Shown here one piece after another: positions 34,167-41,104 of a stretch of 42,037 bases of DNA. The stretch lies in NCBI GenBank assembly GCA_002433335.1, contig DJHY01000038.1, positions 1 to 42,037 of the forward strand, given 5' to 3'. Position 1 is the first letter of the stretch; every line of letters begins with the position of its first letter. Origin of the DNA: Rhodospirillaceae bacterium UBA6608. Lineage in GTDB: Bacteria; Pseudomonadota; Alphaproteobacteria; Rhodospirillales_A; Casp-alpha2. The position numbers and the translations under genes are program-made. The notes under the pieces are model-generated. The model was not told the origin of the DNA, searched no databases, and saw only the letters and a list, made by a program, of their open reading frames with translations.

Positions 34167-34844
34167 CGCCCACCCCGTGATGGTTCCGCGTCAGTTCCGT
34201 ACCGGCCCCTGATCCTGCCCGTGGTCCCGTCGCTTCCCCGCGCCCTTCATCGAAGGCGGCAAAGAGTGACGAAATCGCCCGGCAAGACCCTCGGTCCATA
34301 CCCGTGATGGAACGAATTTACCCGGCGCGGCCGCGGTTGCAACTGCTATCGTTGTTAAAACAACCGCTTCCGCGAAAATCAGCCGGAAAACTGCACTTTT
34401 CCATCAAGGCGTTTACCACCGAATCCAACCCTATCTTTGAATGACGATGGTTAACATTATGATAAAACTGAATTCTTAAAGCCGACGGCGCGCTGCCGAA
34501 ATTCGCATGCCCGACCGGCGTTGGGCGGATTTTTCGGCAAAAAAACCACCCGATGACGGAAATTCGTTCCAGGAACGTCGCGGAATCGCCCCGATCGCAA
34601 CTACTCCCGCAGGCGATTCGCATCGGCCCGGGAAAAATTAACTACGTTATTTCAATCTATTAAAGGGATGCCCTAAGATCAGGGATCGTCGGGATTGGCC
34701 GCGTCGCACCCGGTTGTTAGACTTCAACCCGTCACCGCCCTTTCGGGACGGTCCCAGGATAGGACTGTCGCGTGTTTTCCCGGACCGCGCACAGAATTGT
34801 GCAAGGCCGACACAGGGACCGGCATACGCCGCCCGGAAAGCTCC
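34167..34844. other. 678-bp non-coding region between divergent genes
   Basis: The gap lies between the J-domain gene (minus) and the flagellin-like gene (plus). Its middle, about 34430-34500 and 34630-34680, is AT-rich compared with its flanks. A TTAACCAT octamer (minus strand, 34447-34454) equals the CtrA half-site. A 45-codon frame at 34307-34444 exists but has no Shine-Dalgarno. No strong terminator or tRNA is seen. A long 5' UTR or unrecognised RNA is possible. Confidence 0.5.
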
Positions 34845-35579
34845 ATGGCCACGGACATCACCGCCGCCGCCGCGCAACAGGTCAACCTGACCGACCGGTT
34901 TACCGTCCGGCGCGTGCAAAACGCCCTGACGGGAAGCCGCACCGTGGCCGCGACGCCGTCCCGACCGACCCCGGACACCTTGGCGCTGACCTTGGATTCC
35001 CGACGCAATATCGGGATATCGGTTACCGACGCGGGGACCGCGGTCAGGCGCGCAATCGGGGCCGGCGAACAGATCATTTCCCAGTTACAGAGCCTCGAAG
35101 CCAAGCTGACCACGGCCATCGATAATGGCCTCGTCTCGCCGGTCACGGAACTTCGGATCGATGAATCCCGCGTCTCGCGCCTGAATATCAATGTCGCCGC
35201 CGGGCGAACCCTGACCGCCATCGACAAGCTGGTCAGTCAGGCGGAGACCGCCGGTGTGAACCTGATTTCCAGCAGCCAAGGCCAGGCCACCATTCAGACG
35301 ACTGAATTCGGCGGGCGGGTAACGATCCAGGCGCAGCCGCTCGATGTCCAAGGGCTCAGCCTGAACGATCTAAGCGCCCTGACCCAGAACGACGCGATCG
35401 AAGCCCGATCCCAGGTTCGGATTGCGATCAGCGTCGCGTCGGCCCGCGTCGGTTCCTTGGGCAGTCTGAGCGGCTCGCTGGAGTTCCGAAGCGGGACTGC
35501 GCAATCGTTTCTGAATTTCGGGAACGAAGCCGTGTTCGAAGGCGCCGTGCGGGGACGATTGGTCAACCTGCAGGCCTGA
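34845..35579 (+). CDS. Flagellin-like protein lacking Cys, Trp, Tyr and His
   Basis: A 244-residue protein with no Cys, Trp, Tyr or His and only two Lys; it is rich in Ala, Ser, Thr, Gln and Val, as flagellar axial proteins are. Its order resembles flagellin D1: helices at about 62-98 (AVRRAIGAGEQIISQLQSLEAKLTTA), 105-140, ending IDKLVSQAETAGVNLI (cf. the flagellin GTxFN-type ending), then a short beta segment GRVTIQAQPLDVQGLSLNDL, and a C-terminal helix DAIEARSQVRIAISVASARVGSLGSLSG, similar to the RAxLGAxQNRL ending. It lacks D2/D3 and the last residues differ. No signal peptide. GGAAAG precedes ATG 34845. Export by the flagellar apparatus is inference. Confidence 0.6.
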   Translation: MATDITAAAAQQVNLTDRFTVRRVQNALTGSRTVAATPSRPTPDTLALTLDSRRNIGISVTDAGTAVRRAIGAGEQIISQLQSLEAKLTTAIDNGLVSPVTELRIDESRVSRLNINVAAGRTLTAIDKLVSQAETAGVNLISSSQGQATIQTTEFGGRVTIQAQPLDVQGLSLNDLSALTQNDAIEARSQVRIAISVASARVGSLGSLSGSLEFRSGTAQSFLNFGNEAVFEGAVRGRLVNLQA

Positions 35580-35615
35580 GGCGCGAACGCGCCCCGCAAG
35601 CAAGCCTTTTTTTCG
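35580..35615 (+). terminator. Weak terminator after the flagellin-like gene
   Basis: GGCGC-gaac-GCGCC hairpin directly after the stop (35580-35593), then 15 nt later a run of seven Ts (35609-35615). The distance between stem and U-tract is too long for a textbook terminator. Confidence 0.35.
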
Positions 35616-35636
35616 TCCTGCGGCCCGATTTTTAAT

Positions 35637-35666
35637 TTGAAATTCGTGTGACTGCCGCGCTACCTA
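35637..35666 (+). promoter_or_regulatory. Possible promoter of the 68-residue gene
   Basis: TTGAAA (35637-35642), 18-bp spacer, TACCTA (35661-35666). This would give a leader of about 50 nt before ATG 35725. Confidence 0.4.
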
Positions 35667-35724
35667 AGGATGGCAAATCACCCCCTTTGTAGACCCCGAC
35701 AGAAGACCGCGAACACCCAGAACA

Positions 35725-35931
35725 ATGAAGAAACGCCGCATCGATCTTGGCGCCCGTTTCGTGAAGGTGGACGAACCCCGCATGGTCTGGGTCGTCGCCG
35801 CCAACGGAAGCGAACGCACCCCGGTTCCGCACTACATCCTGGTTCGCGAAGATGCGCAGAACCGCCGCCGGACTTTGTCCGAAGCGGTGCTGCTCGACCG
35901 GAATTTCTACCGCCAGATTCAGGAACGCTAA
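35725..35931 (+). CDS. Small conserved-looking hypothetical protein (68 aa)
   Basis: A 68-residue basic protein, MKKRRIDLGARFVKVDE, then a two-strand segment RMVWVVAA...VPHYILVRED, and a C-terminal helix-like RRRTLSEAVLLDRNFYRQIQER. Similar short proteins (K-x-RID-x-GxRF-x-KVD and LLDRxFY) seem familiar from Rhodospirillales, but I know no function. The ordered composition, GC-biased codon third positions and an upstream promoter-like sequence support a real gene; Shine-Dalgarno support is poor. Flanked by a flagellin-like gene and a candidate small RNA. Confidence 0.65.
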   Translation: MKKRRIDLGARFVKVDEPRMVWVVAANGSERTPVPHYILVREDAQNRRRTLSEAVLLDRNFYRQIQER

Positions 35932-36049
35932 GCGTTCTAGTTACGCCCGATAGGCCACCCCTGGCGGGGATTTCGCCTTTTAAATCAGATTGAATTATTT
36001 TTTTCGAATGTGATTGCGGTCACTGATTCTTGTGCATGTGCGGCATAAG

Positions 36050-36155
36050 GTATGGACATTGTCGGGGCGCACCACTCCCTCCCCTCCCCGGACGGCCCCC
36101 GACAGCCTCCCTGTTAAACTCACCGGCCTGTCATCGGATAGGCCGGTTTTCTTTT
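36050..36155 (+). ncRNA. Candidate small RNA with C-rich loop and terminator
   Basis: Stem GTCGGGG (36061-36067) pairs with CCCCGAC (36097-36103), presenting a 29-nt loop that contains CCACTCCCTCCCCTCCCC, complementary to Shine-Dalgarno-like sequences. A single-stranded TTAAACTC linker and a Rho-independent terminator (stem ACCGGCCT/AGGCCGGT, 36122-36147, then TTTTCTTTT) follow. C-rich anti-Shine-Dalgarno loops are known in alphaproteobacterial sRNAs. No frame of useful length lies in it. The 5' end is estimated from the stem; the promoter is unclear. It could instead be a long 3' UTR of the small gene. Confidence 0.4.
36122..36155 (+). terminator. Rho-independent terminator of the candidate small RNA
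   Basis: A perfect 8-bp stem ACCGGCCT/AGGCCGGT (36122-36129, 36140-36147) with a 10-nt loop, followed by TTTTCTTTT. It is about 190 bp after the 68-residue gene, so a dedicated short RNA seems more likely. Confidence 0.82.
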
Positions 36156-36236
36156 GCGGGAACGGATGCGCGACAAAGCCCGCGCGAACCGGGGGCTCGC
36201 GCATGGCACGCAGGGTCGAACTGGAATAAAGGGAAA

Positions 36237-36312
36237 TGGTGCCGCCTGGGTGACTTGAACACCCGACCCTCGCATTACGAATGCGATGCTCTACCAGCTG
36301 AGCTAAGGCGGC
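36237..36312 (-). tRNA. tRNA-Thr (anticodon CGU)
   Basis: A 76-nt tRNA with encoded CCA. The acceptor stem GCCGCCT/AGGCGGC has 7 pairs and an A discriminator. The D arm is GCTC...GAGC, the anticodon stem is TCGCA/TGCGA around loop TTCGTAA, giving anticodon CGU, which reads ACG (Thr). The T arm is GGGTG-TTCAAGT-CACCC. All arms close without mismatch. Confidence 0.97.
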
Positions 36313-36415
36313 GACGCAGCCCAAGGGCGCGTTTTCCAGGGCGGAAACTCTATCAGGCGAGGGCCTATGTCAAGATCAAACACACAACCGCGTCACCGAC
36401 GGCGGCTTGCGTGCC

Positions 36416-37804
36416 CTACGCGCTGTCGGAACCCGGCTGTTTCGGCGCGGACAGACGGGCCACGCCGTCCTCGCCGGACAGCATCGGCACGACCGGCGCC
36501 GCATGGGGCGGGGTGCGCCAGGAATAGGAATCGAATTCGCCGCAATTGCCGCAGCTGACGGTCCATTCGGCGGCGGCGTTGCCGCAGCTGGAACAAACCC
36601 AGGCATTATCCGGCCCCGCCGTGGCGGCCCGCATCAGCCATTCGCGCGCGGCGGCGGGGTTTTCCGTTTCCTTGTCTTCGACCGCCGCCATCAGACGCAG
36701 CGCCCGCCCCAGATAGCCGTCGGCCTTGTCGCCCATATCCAGAACCTGTTGCAGATGCTTGCGGGCCTCGCCCCAAAGCGCCGCGTCGGCCGAGGCCTGA
36801 GCCAGGGCCAAATGGCTTTCCGCATGGTCCGGGTTGGCGCGAGTCAGCCGCTCGACCGCCTTGACCGTCTGCAGGGCATCGTTCGCCCGGCGGGCCGCGA
36901 CATATTCCGCGACCAGCTCCGGATGCGGGGCCGTGGCCCAGATTTTTTCGACGATCCCGGTGGCGCGGCGGTCCTTGCCATCGATCACCAACAGATGCGC
37001 CAAACGCACCGCCGCCGGGACCAGATCGGGCGCCAGATCCAGGGCTTGGCGCAGCAGTTTGAATTCCGCAACTGTGTCGCCATCAACCTGCGCCTTGCGC
37101 GCCTGCTCATAGGCCAAAACGCCCTTGCGCCGGTCGGCGGTATCGCGCGCGATCAGGCGGCGGCGGCCCAGCTCGTCGTTGGTCACACTGGCGTCCAGCC
37201 ACAGCCCCGATTGAGCCTGCAGATCGAACAAGGTGCCCGACACCCATTCGCTGTCGGGGCGCAGGCGATAGGCCCGGCGCGCCAGTTCCAACGCGCGGTC
37301 GCGGTCGCCTTTCTTCAACGCCTGGGACAACAGGCCGCGCAGGCCCAGAAATTCTGTTTCGCGCCGGTCGGCCATGGCCTTGAAGAAGCCTTCCGCCGCC
37401 GTGTCGTCTCCGTCCAATTGCGCCGCCTGGGCCGACAGCAACATCGTCAGCGGCGGTTCGTTCAACAGAACTTCGGCGCGTTTGGCGTGTTTGCGGGCCT
37501 CGCCCGGATCGCCCGCGGCGACCGCGACCATGCCGCGGGTCAGAGATTCGTATCCCCGGCGGCGGCGGCGTTCGCGCCAAGCGGCGGCGATCGATCCGGG
37601 TGCGCGGCGCACGAACAGCCAGGCCCGGTAGAACAGGGCAGCGCCCCCCATCAGCAAGGCAATGACGAAAATCATCAATGCCGCCGAGGTGCGGATTTCG
37701 TAGCCCCGCCATTCCATGATCATCGTCCCGGGGCTGTCGGTCAGCCACAGCACGACGGCGATCGCCAGGGCAAGAAGGGCCAGGAAACGAAGGGCGCGCA
37801 GCAT
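36416..37804 (-). CDS. HemY-like TPR membrane protein with C-terminal zinc ribbon
   Basis: A 462-residue protein. Residues 1-22 and 40-62 are transmembrane helices in the HemY N-terminal domain pattern (WRGYEIRTSAALMIFVIALLMGG). About 70-400 are TPR-type helical repeats (GDPGEARKHAKRAEVLL; NPDHAESHLALAQASADAALWGEARKHLQQ). The C-terminus has a four-cysteine ribbon C-x2-C-x10-C-x2-C (WVCSSCG...CGNCGEFDSYSW). HemY in E. coli is tied to late heme synthesis, but its activity is not enzymatically defined. It is downstream of mic60-like, hemD and hemC on the same strand, in a likely operon. ATG 37804 begins the first helix. Confidence 0.92.
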   Translation of the reverse strand: MLRALRFLALLALAIAVVLWLTDSPGTMIMEWRGYEIRTSAALMIFVIALLMGGAALFYRAWLFVRRAPGSIAAAWRERRRRRGYESLTRGMVAVAAGDPGEARKHAKRAEVLLNEPPLTMLLSAQAAQLDGDDTAAEGFFKAMADRRETEFLGLRGLLSQALKKGDRDRALELARRAYRLRPDSEWVSGTLFDLQAQSGLWLDASVTNDELGRRRLIARDTADRRKGVLAYEQARKAQVDGDTVAEFKLLRQALDLAPDLVPAAVRLAHLLVIDGKDRRATGIVEKIWATAPHPELVAEYVAARRANDALQTVKAVERLTRANPDHAESHLALAQASADAALWGEARKHLQQVLDMGDKADGYLGRALRLMAAVEDKETENPAAAREWLMRAATAGPDNAWVCSSCGNAAAEWTVSCGNCGEFDSYSWRTPPHAAPVVPMLSGEDGVARLSAPKQPGSDSA

Positions 37805-37825
37805 GAAAATTTCTCCCCGCGCCGA

Positions 37826-39199
37826 TCAGCCGCCGGCCTTCGCCGGGGCAAGCAACGACAAGGAATGAATATGCAGGTTGGCGACCGCGCGTTCCGCCGT
37901 CAGGCGCTGTTCCGCCGCCGTCAACCAGGGGGCGACGATGTCCGCCGGTTTGCCCTTCAACAGCTTCAATGCCTCGACCGCCCCGGCAAGGTCGCCCGCG
38001 GACAACAGGGCATCGACCCGCGACACCAAAGCATCGACCGACCCGTCGGGCGCGGAACTGCCGACCCGGCGCACCGTCACCAGCGATGCCAGCTTGGCCG
38101 CGGCCTCGGCGATCCAGCCGTCACCGTCGGCGGTTCCCGCGGCGGCGACGATCGGCCCAGACATGGCGGCGAAGCGGCTGCGCAACACCGCCAGGGTCGG
38201 CACCCCGGCTTTCGCCAACGGCGTCAAATCTTCCAAAGCCTGTGAAATCGCGGGCCGCCCATCGGCCAGGGCCTTCAGGCTTTCCAGATCGGTCGCGAAC
38301 GGCAGGCCGCTGCGCACGTCGTCGCGCAGTTGCGCCACGGCCAATACAACCGCCCGCGCGGCAGCGCCATCGGCGGCGGCATCCAGGCCATCGGTTTCTT
38401 TTTCCAAACGCTTCAGCCGCTCACCCATGGCTTCCAACGCCGCCAGGGTCTTCGGATCGGGTGCAGCCGCGCCCGCGTCGCGGTCCTTTTCGATCCGCTC
38501 GACCCGGGCGGTCAGGCCGGCGACACCGCCGCCTTGTTCCAGCTCGGACAGGCGTTGCGACAATGTCTTGAGCGATTCCGCCGCCGCTTCGGTGCTGGCC
38601 GGCGCTTCGGCGGCCTTGGCCAAATCCTTGGCCTCGCCGACGGCGGTTTCGACCCGCGACAGCCGGGCCATCAGCGTGCTCAACTCGCTTTGAAAGCGGG
38701 CGCGCTCTTCTTCCAGGTGACGCAGGGCGTCGGATTTTTCCGCCTCGAGGTTCCGCGTCTGTTGTTCCAATGCATCGACCCGACCGACCAGCTTGTCCAA
38801 ACCGGCGTCACTGTCGGCGATCCCGGCAAGGGCGGGAAAGACCTGGACCAGATGATGCGACCATTTCGGCCAGGTGACCGCCCCGACGACGACAATCAGC
38901 CCCAGAACCAGGGTCGCCCAGGCCAGCTTGCGGGCCGCCCCGGCAGCGGGCGGCGCCACCACGGCAGCGCCCCGGCGATCGCCGCCCGGCGGGATCGCGG
39001 TCTCGGGAGCGGATTCCTTGGCGGCAGCTTCCTTGGATACGGATTCCGGCTTTGCCGATTCGGCGGCCTTCGCCGTCGCGGCGGCAGGCGCGCTGACCTT
39101 CGATTCCGGCTTGGAGTCCGATTTCTTTTCCGTGCTTTCGGCCGTGTCCTTGCCCGACGGCCGCTTGGCGGCGGCGCGCTTTTTCGGCGGGGTGGTCAT
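37826..39199 (-). CDS. Mitofilin/Mic60-like membrane protein
   Basis: A 457-residue protein with a disordered Ala/Lys/Glu/Ser-rich N-terminus (1-90), one transmembrane helix (91-110, KLAWATLVLGLIVVVGAVTW), a long coiled coil (about 125-270; VDALEQQTRNLEAEKSDALRHLEEE in the protein), and a helical C-terminal region containing LRDDVRSGLPFATDLESLKALA and LEDLTPLAKAGVPTLAVLRSRFAAM, the signature of alphaproteobacterial COG4223/Mic60 homologues. Mic60 bends membranes and forms crista-junction contacts in mitochondria; bacterial homologues shape intracytoplasmic membranes and contact BamA. ATG 39199 has GGGAG about 10 bp upstream. Location between hemD and hemY is conserved in alphaproteobacteria. 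Confidence 0.88.
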   Translation of the reverse strand: MTTPPKKRAAAKRPSGKDTAESTEKKSDSKPESKVSAPAAATAKAAESAKPESVSKEAAAKESAPETAIPPGGDRRGAAVVAPPAAGAARKLAWATLVLGLIVVVGAVTWPKWSHHLVQVFPALAGIADSDAGLDKLVGRVDALEQQTRNLEAEKSDALRHLEEERARFQSELSTLMARLSRVETAVGEAKDLAKAAEAPASTEAAAESLKTLSQRLSELEQGGGVAGLTARVERIEKDRDAGAAAPDPKTLAALEAMGERLKRLEKETDGLDAAADGAAARAVVLAVAQLRDDVRSGLPFATDLESLKALADGRPAISQALEDLTPLAKAGVPTLAVLRSRFAAMSGPIVAAAGTADGDGWIAEAAAKLASLVTVRRVGSSAPDGSVDALVSRVDALLSAGDLAGAVEALKLLKGKPADIVAPWLTAAEQRLTAERAVANLHIHSLSLLAPAKAGG

Positions 39200-39302
39200 G
39201 GTCGGCTGGCTCCCATCTGATCTGCCGTATTCGGTGGCGGCGGATATGACCCCAAAGGTACGGGCAGGCGCGTAAACACGCAAGGCGGGACGACCTATCC
39301 CA

Positions 39303-40013
39303 TTATTCCTGCAACGCTTCGATCAAGCTGTCTTCGGTCGGCCGGGTGGCAACGATAACCCGCGCCCAGGGCGCGCCGACTTTCGCGGCCACGTTGGCGC
39401 TCAGGCAATAGGCGGTGACGCCCGCCAAGGCCGGGCCCAGCCCCGACGCATCGGCCAGGTCGCGGAACAACGCCGCCGTGCGCGGCGAATAGATCAGCAC
39501 CCCGTCAATCCCGCTGCCGGACAGAGCATCCCTTGCCGAATCGGGCAGGATTTCGGCGGCGCGGGCTTCGTACAGAACCTCGCGGCGGCAGGTAAACCCA
39601 TCCTCCGTCAGCATCCCCGCCAAATCGCCCGCCAGCTTGGTTCCCGCGACATGGAGCAACGGCCCGCCGTCGGGACACATCCGCTCGCGGACCAAACGGG
39701 CCAGATCGTCCACGTCGCCTCCGGCGCTGGCCACATCGTCGAATCCGGCATCCCGCGCCGCCCGGGCCGTGGCGTCGCCGACCGCCAGGACAGGCAAGCC
39801 GGCAACCGCCCCGCCCTGCCGCGCCACGAAGGCCCGCAGACCGTTGGCGCTGGTCACAAGCACGGCTTGGACGCCGTCCAGATCAAGGACCGGGCCAGAC
39901 AGGAAATGAACATTCATCAGGGGGGCGATAATCGCGTCATGTCCCAGATCCGTCAGCCGCCGCGCGGTCTTGCCCGCATCATGTTCCGGGCGCGTAATGA
40001 GCAATCGGGCCAT
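39303..40013 (-). CDS. hemD: Uroporphyrinogen-III synthase
   Basis: A 236-residue protein of the divergent HemD family, which closes hydroxymethylbilane to uroporphyrinogen III with inversion of ring D. Typical elements are LLITRPEHDAGKTARRL at the N-terminus, VLVTSANGLRAF, AVGDATARAARDAGF, and IYSPRTAALF in the second lobe. Catalytic residues are poorly conserved in the family, but the fold pattern and position 3 bp after hemC make the assignment safe. It is followed by the Mic60-like gene after about 100 bp on the same strand. Confidence 0.92.
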   Translation of the reverse strand: MARLLITRPEHDAGKTARRLTDLGHDAIIAPLMNVHFLSGPVLDLDGVQAVLVTSANGLRAFVARQGGAVAGLPVLAVGDATARAARDAGFDDVASAGGDVDDLARLVRERMCPDGGPLLHVAGTKLAGDLAGMLTEDGFTCRREVLYEARAAEILPDSARDALSGSGIDGVLIYSPRTAALFRDLADASGLGPALAGVTAYCLSANVAAKVGAPWARVIVATRPTEDSLIEALQE

Positions 40014-40016
40014 GGC

Positions 40017-41015
40017 TTATCCCGCCACCGCACCGGCCCCCGGGTCATCCAGAAAACCGGGTCCAGCCAGGGCTTTCAGCTCTTCTCCCAGGTCGAACCC
40101 CAGGCGATAGGCATCGGCCGATGGCCCGCTGCGCGAGGCCCGATGGACGACCCCGCCGTCGATCCGAGCGACCAACCCGGATAGGGTCATTTCGGTCCCG
40201 TCCGACGACAGTTCCGCCAACCCACCGATCGGCGTGCGGCACGACCCGTCAAGTGCTTCAAGCATCGCCCGTTCCGCCGTGACCCGGGCCAGGGTCGGCG
40301 CGTGATCGATCGCGGCCAGCAATTCCAGCACCCGGTCGTCGCCATCGCGGCAGGTGATCGCCACCGCCCCCTGGGCGACGGCGGGCAACATGTCGGCGGG
40401 GTCGAACGCCTGGGTCACGATCTCGGACCGGCCCAAGCGGTTGAGCCCGGCGCAGGCCAGGATCGTAGCGTCGGCCTGGCCCTCGGCCAACTTGCCCAGG
40501 CGGGTTTGCACGTTGCCGCGAAAAGTCACGCATTTGAGGTCCGGGCGGCGGTCGAGAATCTGCGCCTGACGACGGACGGATGCCGTTCCGATCACCGCAC
40601 CCGCGGGCAGGTCGGCGAAGCTTCCATAGGCATTGGAGATAAAGGCGTCGCGCGGGTCTTCCCGTTCCAGCACGGCGGCGATGACGATCCCGTCCGGCAT
40701 CCAGGTTTCCAGATCCTTCATGGAATGGACCGCGAGATCGATGCGCCGGTCCAGCAGCGCGCGGTCGATTTCCTTGGAAAACAGACCCTTACCGCCGATA
40801 TCGGCCAACGGCCGATCAAGCACCAGATCGCCGGTGGTCTTTATTTCGACGATGGACGTCGGGCCAAGCGGCGTCGGCGCGCCATGCGCCGCATCACCAG
40901 GAGCCGCGCCATGCGCGGCCTCGATCAAGGCCTGGGTCTGATGCGCCTGGGCCAGGGCCAGCGGGCTGCCGCGGGTGCCAATACGCAGGAAGGAGGGATC
41001 GGTGGGATCGGTCAC
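40017..41015 (-). CDS. hemC: Porphobilinogen deaminase (hydroxymethylbilane synthase)
   Basis: A 332-residue enzyme that joins four porphobilinogens into hydroxymethylbilane. Residues [19 protein letters not shown] with catalytic D101, [23 protein letters not shown] and the cofactor cysteine C259 ([10 protein letters not shown]), which carries the dipyrromethane, are all present. Residues about 33-52 are an insertion relative to E. coli HemC, holding an AAHGA-type nine-residue duplication. GTG 41015 is the best start: no ATG gives the usual N-terminus. It is first in a hemC-hemD unit with a promoter at 41051-41078, divergent from tsaD. Confidence 0.95.
   Translation of the reverse strand: MTDPTDPSFLRIGTRGSPLALAQAHQTQALIEAAHGAAPGDAAHGAPTPLGPTSIVEIKTTGDLVLDRPLADIGGKGLFSKEIDRALLDRRIDLAVHSMKDLETWMPDGIVIAAVLEREDPRDAFISNAYGSFADLPAGAVIGTASVRRQAQILDRRPDLKCVTFRGNVQTRLGKLAEGQADATILACAGLNRLGRSEIVTQAFDPADMLPAVAQGAVAITCRDGDDRVLELLAAIDHAPTLARVTAERAMLEALDGSCRTPIGGLAELSSDGTEMTLSGLVARIDGGVVHRASRSGPSADAYRLGFDLGEELKALAGPGFLDDPGAGAVAG
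40878..40916. repeat. Direct repeat inside hemC
   Basis: CGCGCCATGCGC occurs at 40878-40889 and again at 40905-40916, 27 bp apart. The spacing is in frame and explains a nine-residue repeat ([17 protein letters not shown]) in the HemC insertion. Confidence 0.75.
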
Positions 41016-41050
41016 GATTGAAAAAGCCTTTTGGTTGTCCGGCGGGCGAC

Positions 41051-41078
41051 AGAGTAAAGTCCCCGGCCATTGCCGCAA
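41051..41078 (-). promoter_or_regulatory. Probable hemC promoter
   Basis: On the minus strand TTGCGG (41078-41073), 16-bp spacer, TACTCT (41056-41051), giving a leader of roughly 30 nt to GTG 41015. The same -35 and spacing as for argG. Confidence 0.5.
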
Positions 41079-41104
41079 CCAAGAAATTGACCATCTTTAT
41101 CGAC

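Larger units (their letters stand above)
35932..36236. other. 305-bp intergenic region with candidate RNA
   Basis: Between the 68-residue gene and the tRNA. It begins with a small CCCC-tggc-GGGG hairpin (35958-35969) followed by ATTTCGCCTTTT, a weak terminator for the small gene. AT-rich sequence then leads into the candidate small RNA at about 36050-36155. The remaining bases up to the tRNA show nothing further. Confidence 0.5.

Noticed and set aside
34307..34444. 45-codon frame in the long gap
   Set aside because: No Shine-Dalgarno, basic low-complexity content and no homologue that I recognise.
34318..34623. 101-codon minus-strand frame in the same gap
   Set aside because: Unusual composition rich in Cys, Ser and Asn unlike neighbouring genes, and no ribosome-binding site.
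36407..38245. 612-codon frame on the plus strand across the HemY-like and Mic60-like genes
   Set aside because: It is antisense to two well-supported genes, has low-complexity Arg/Gln/Gly composition typical of GC-rich shadow frames and no domain.
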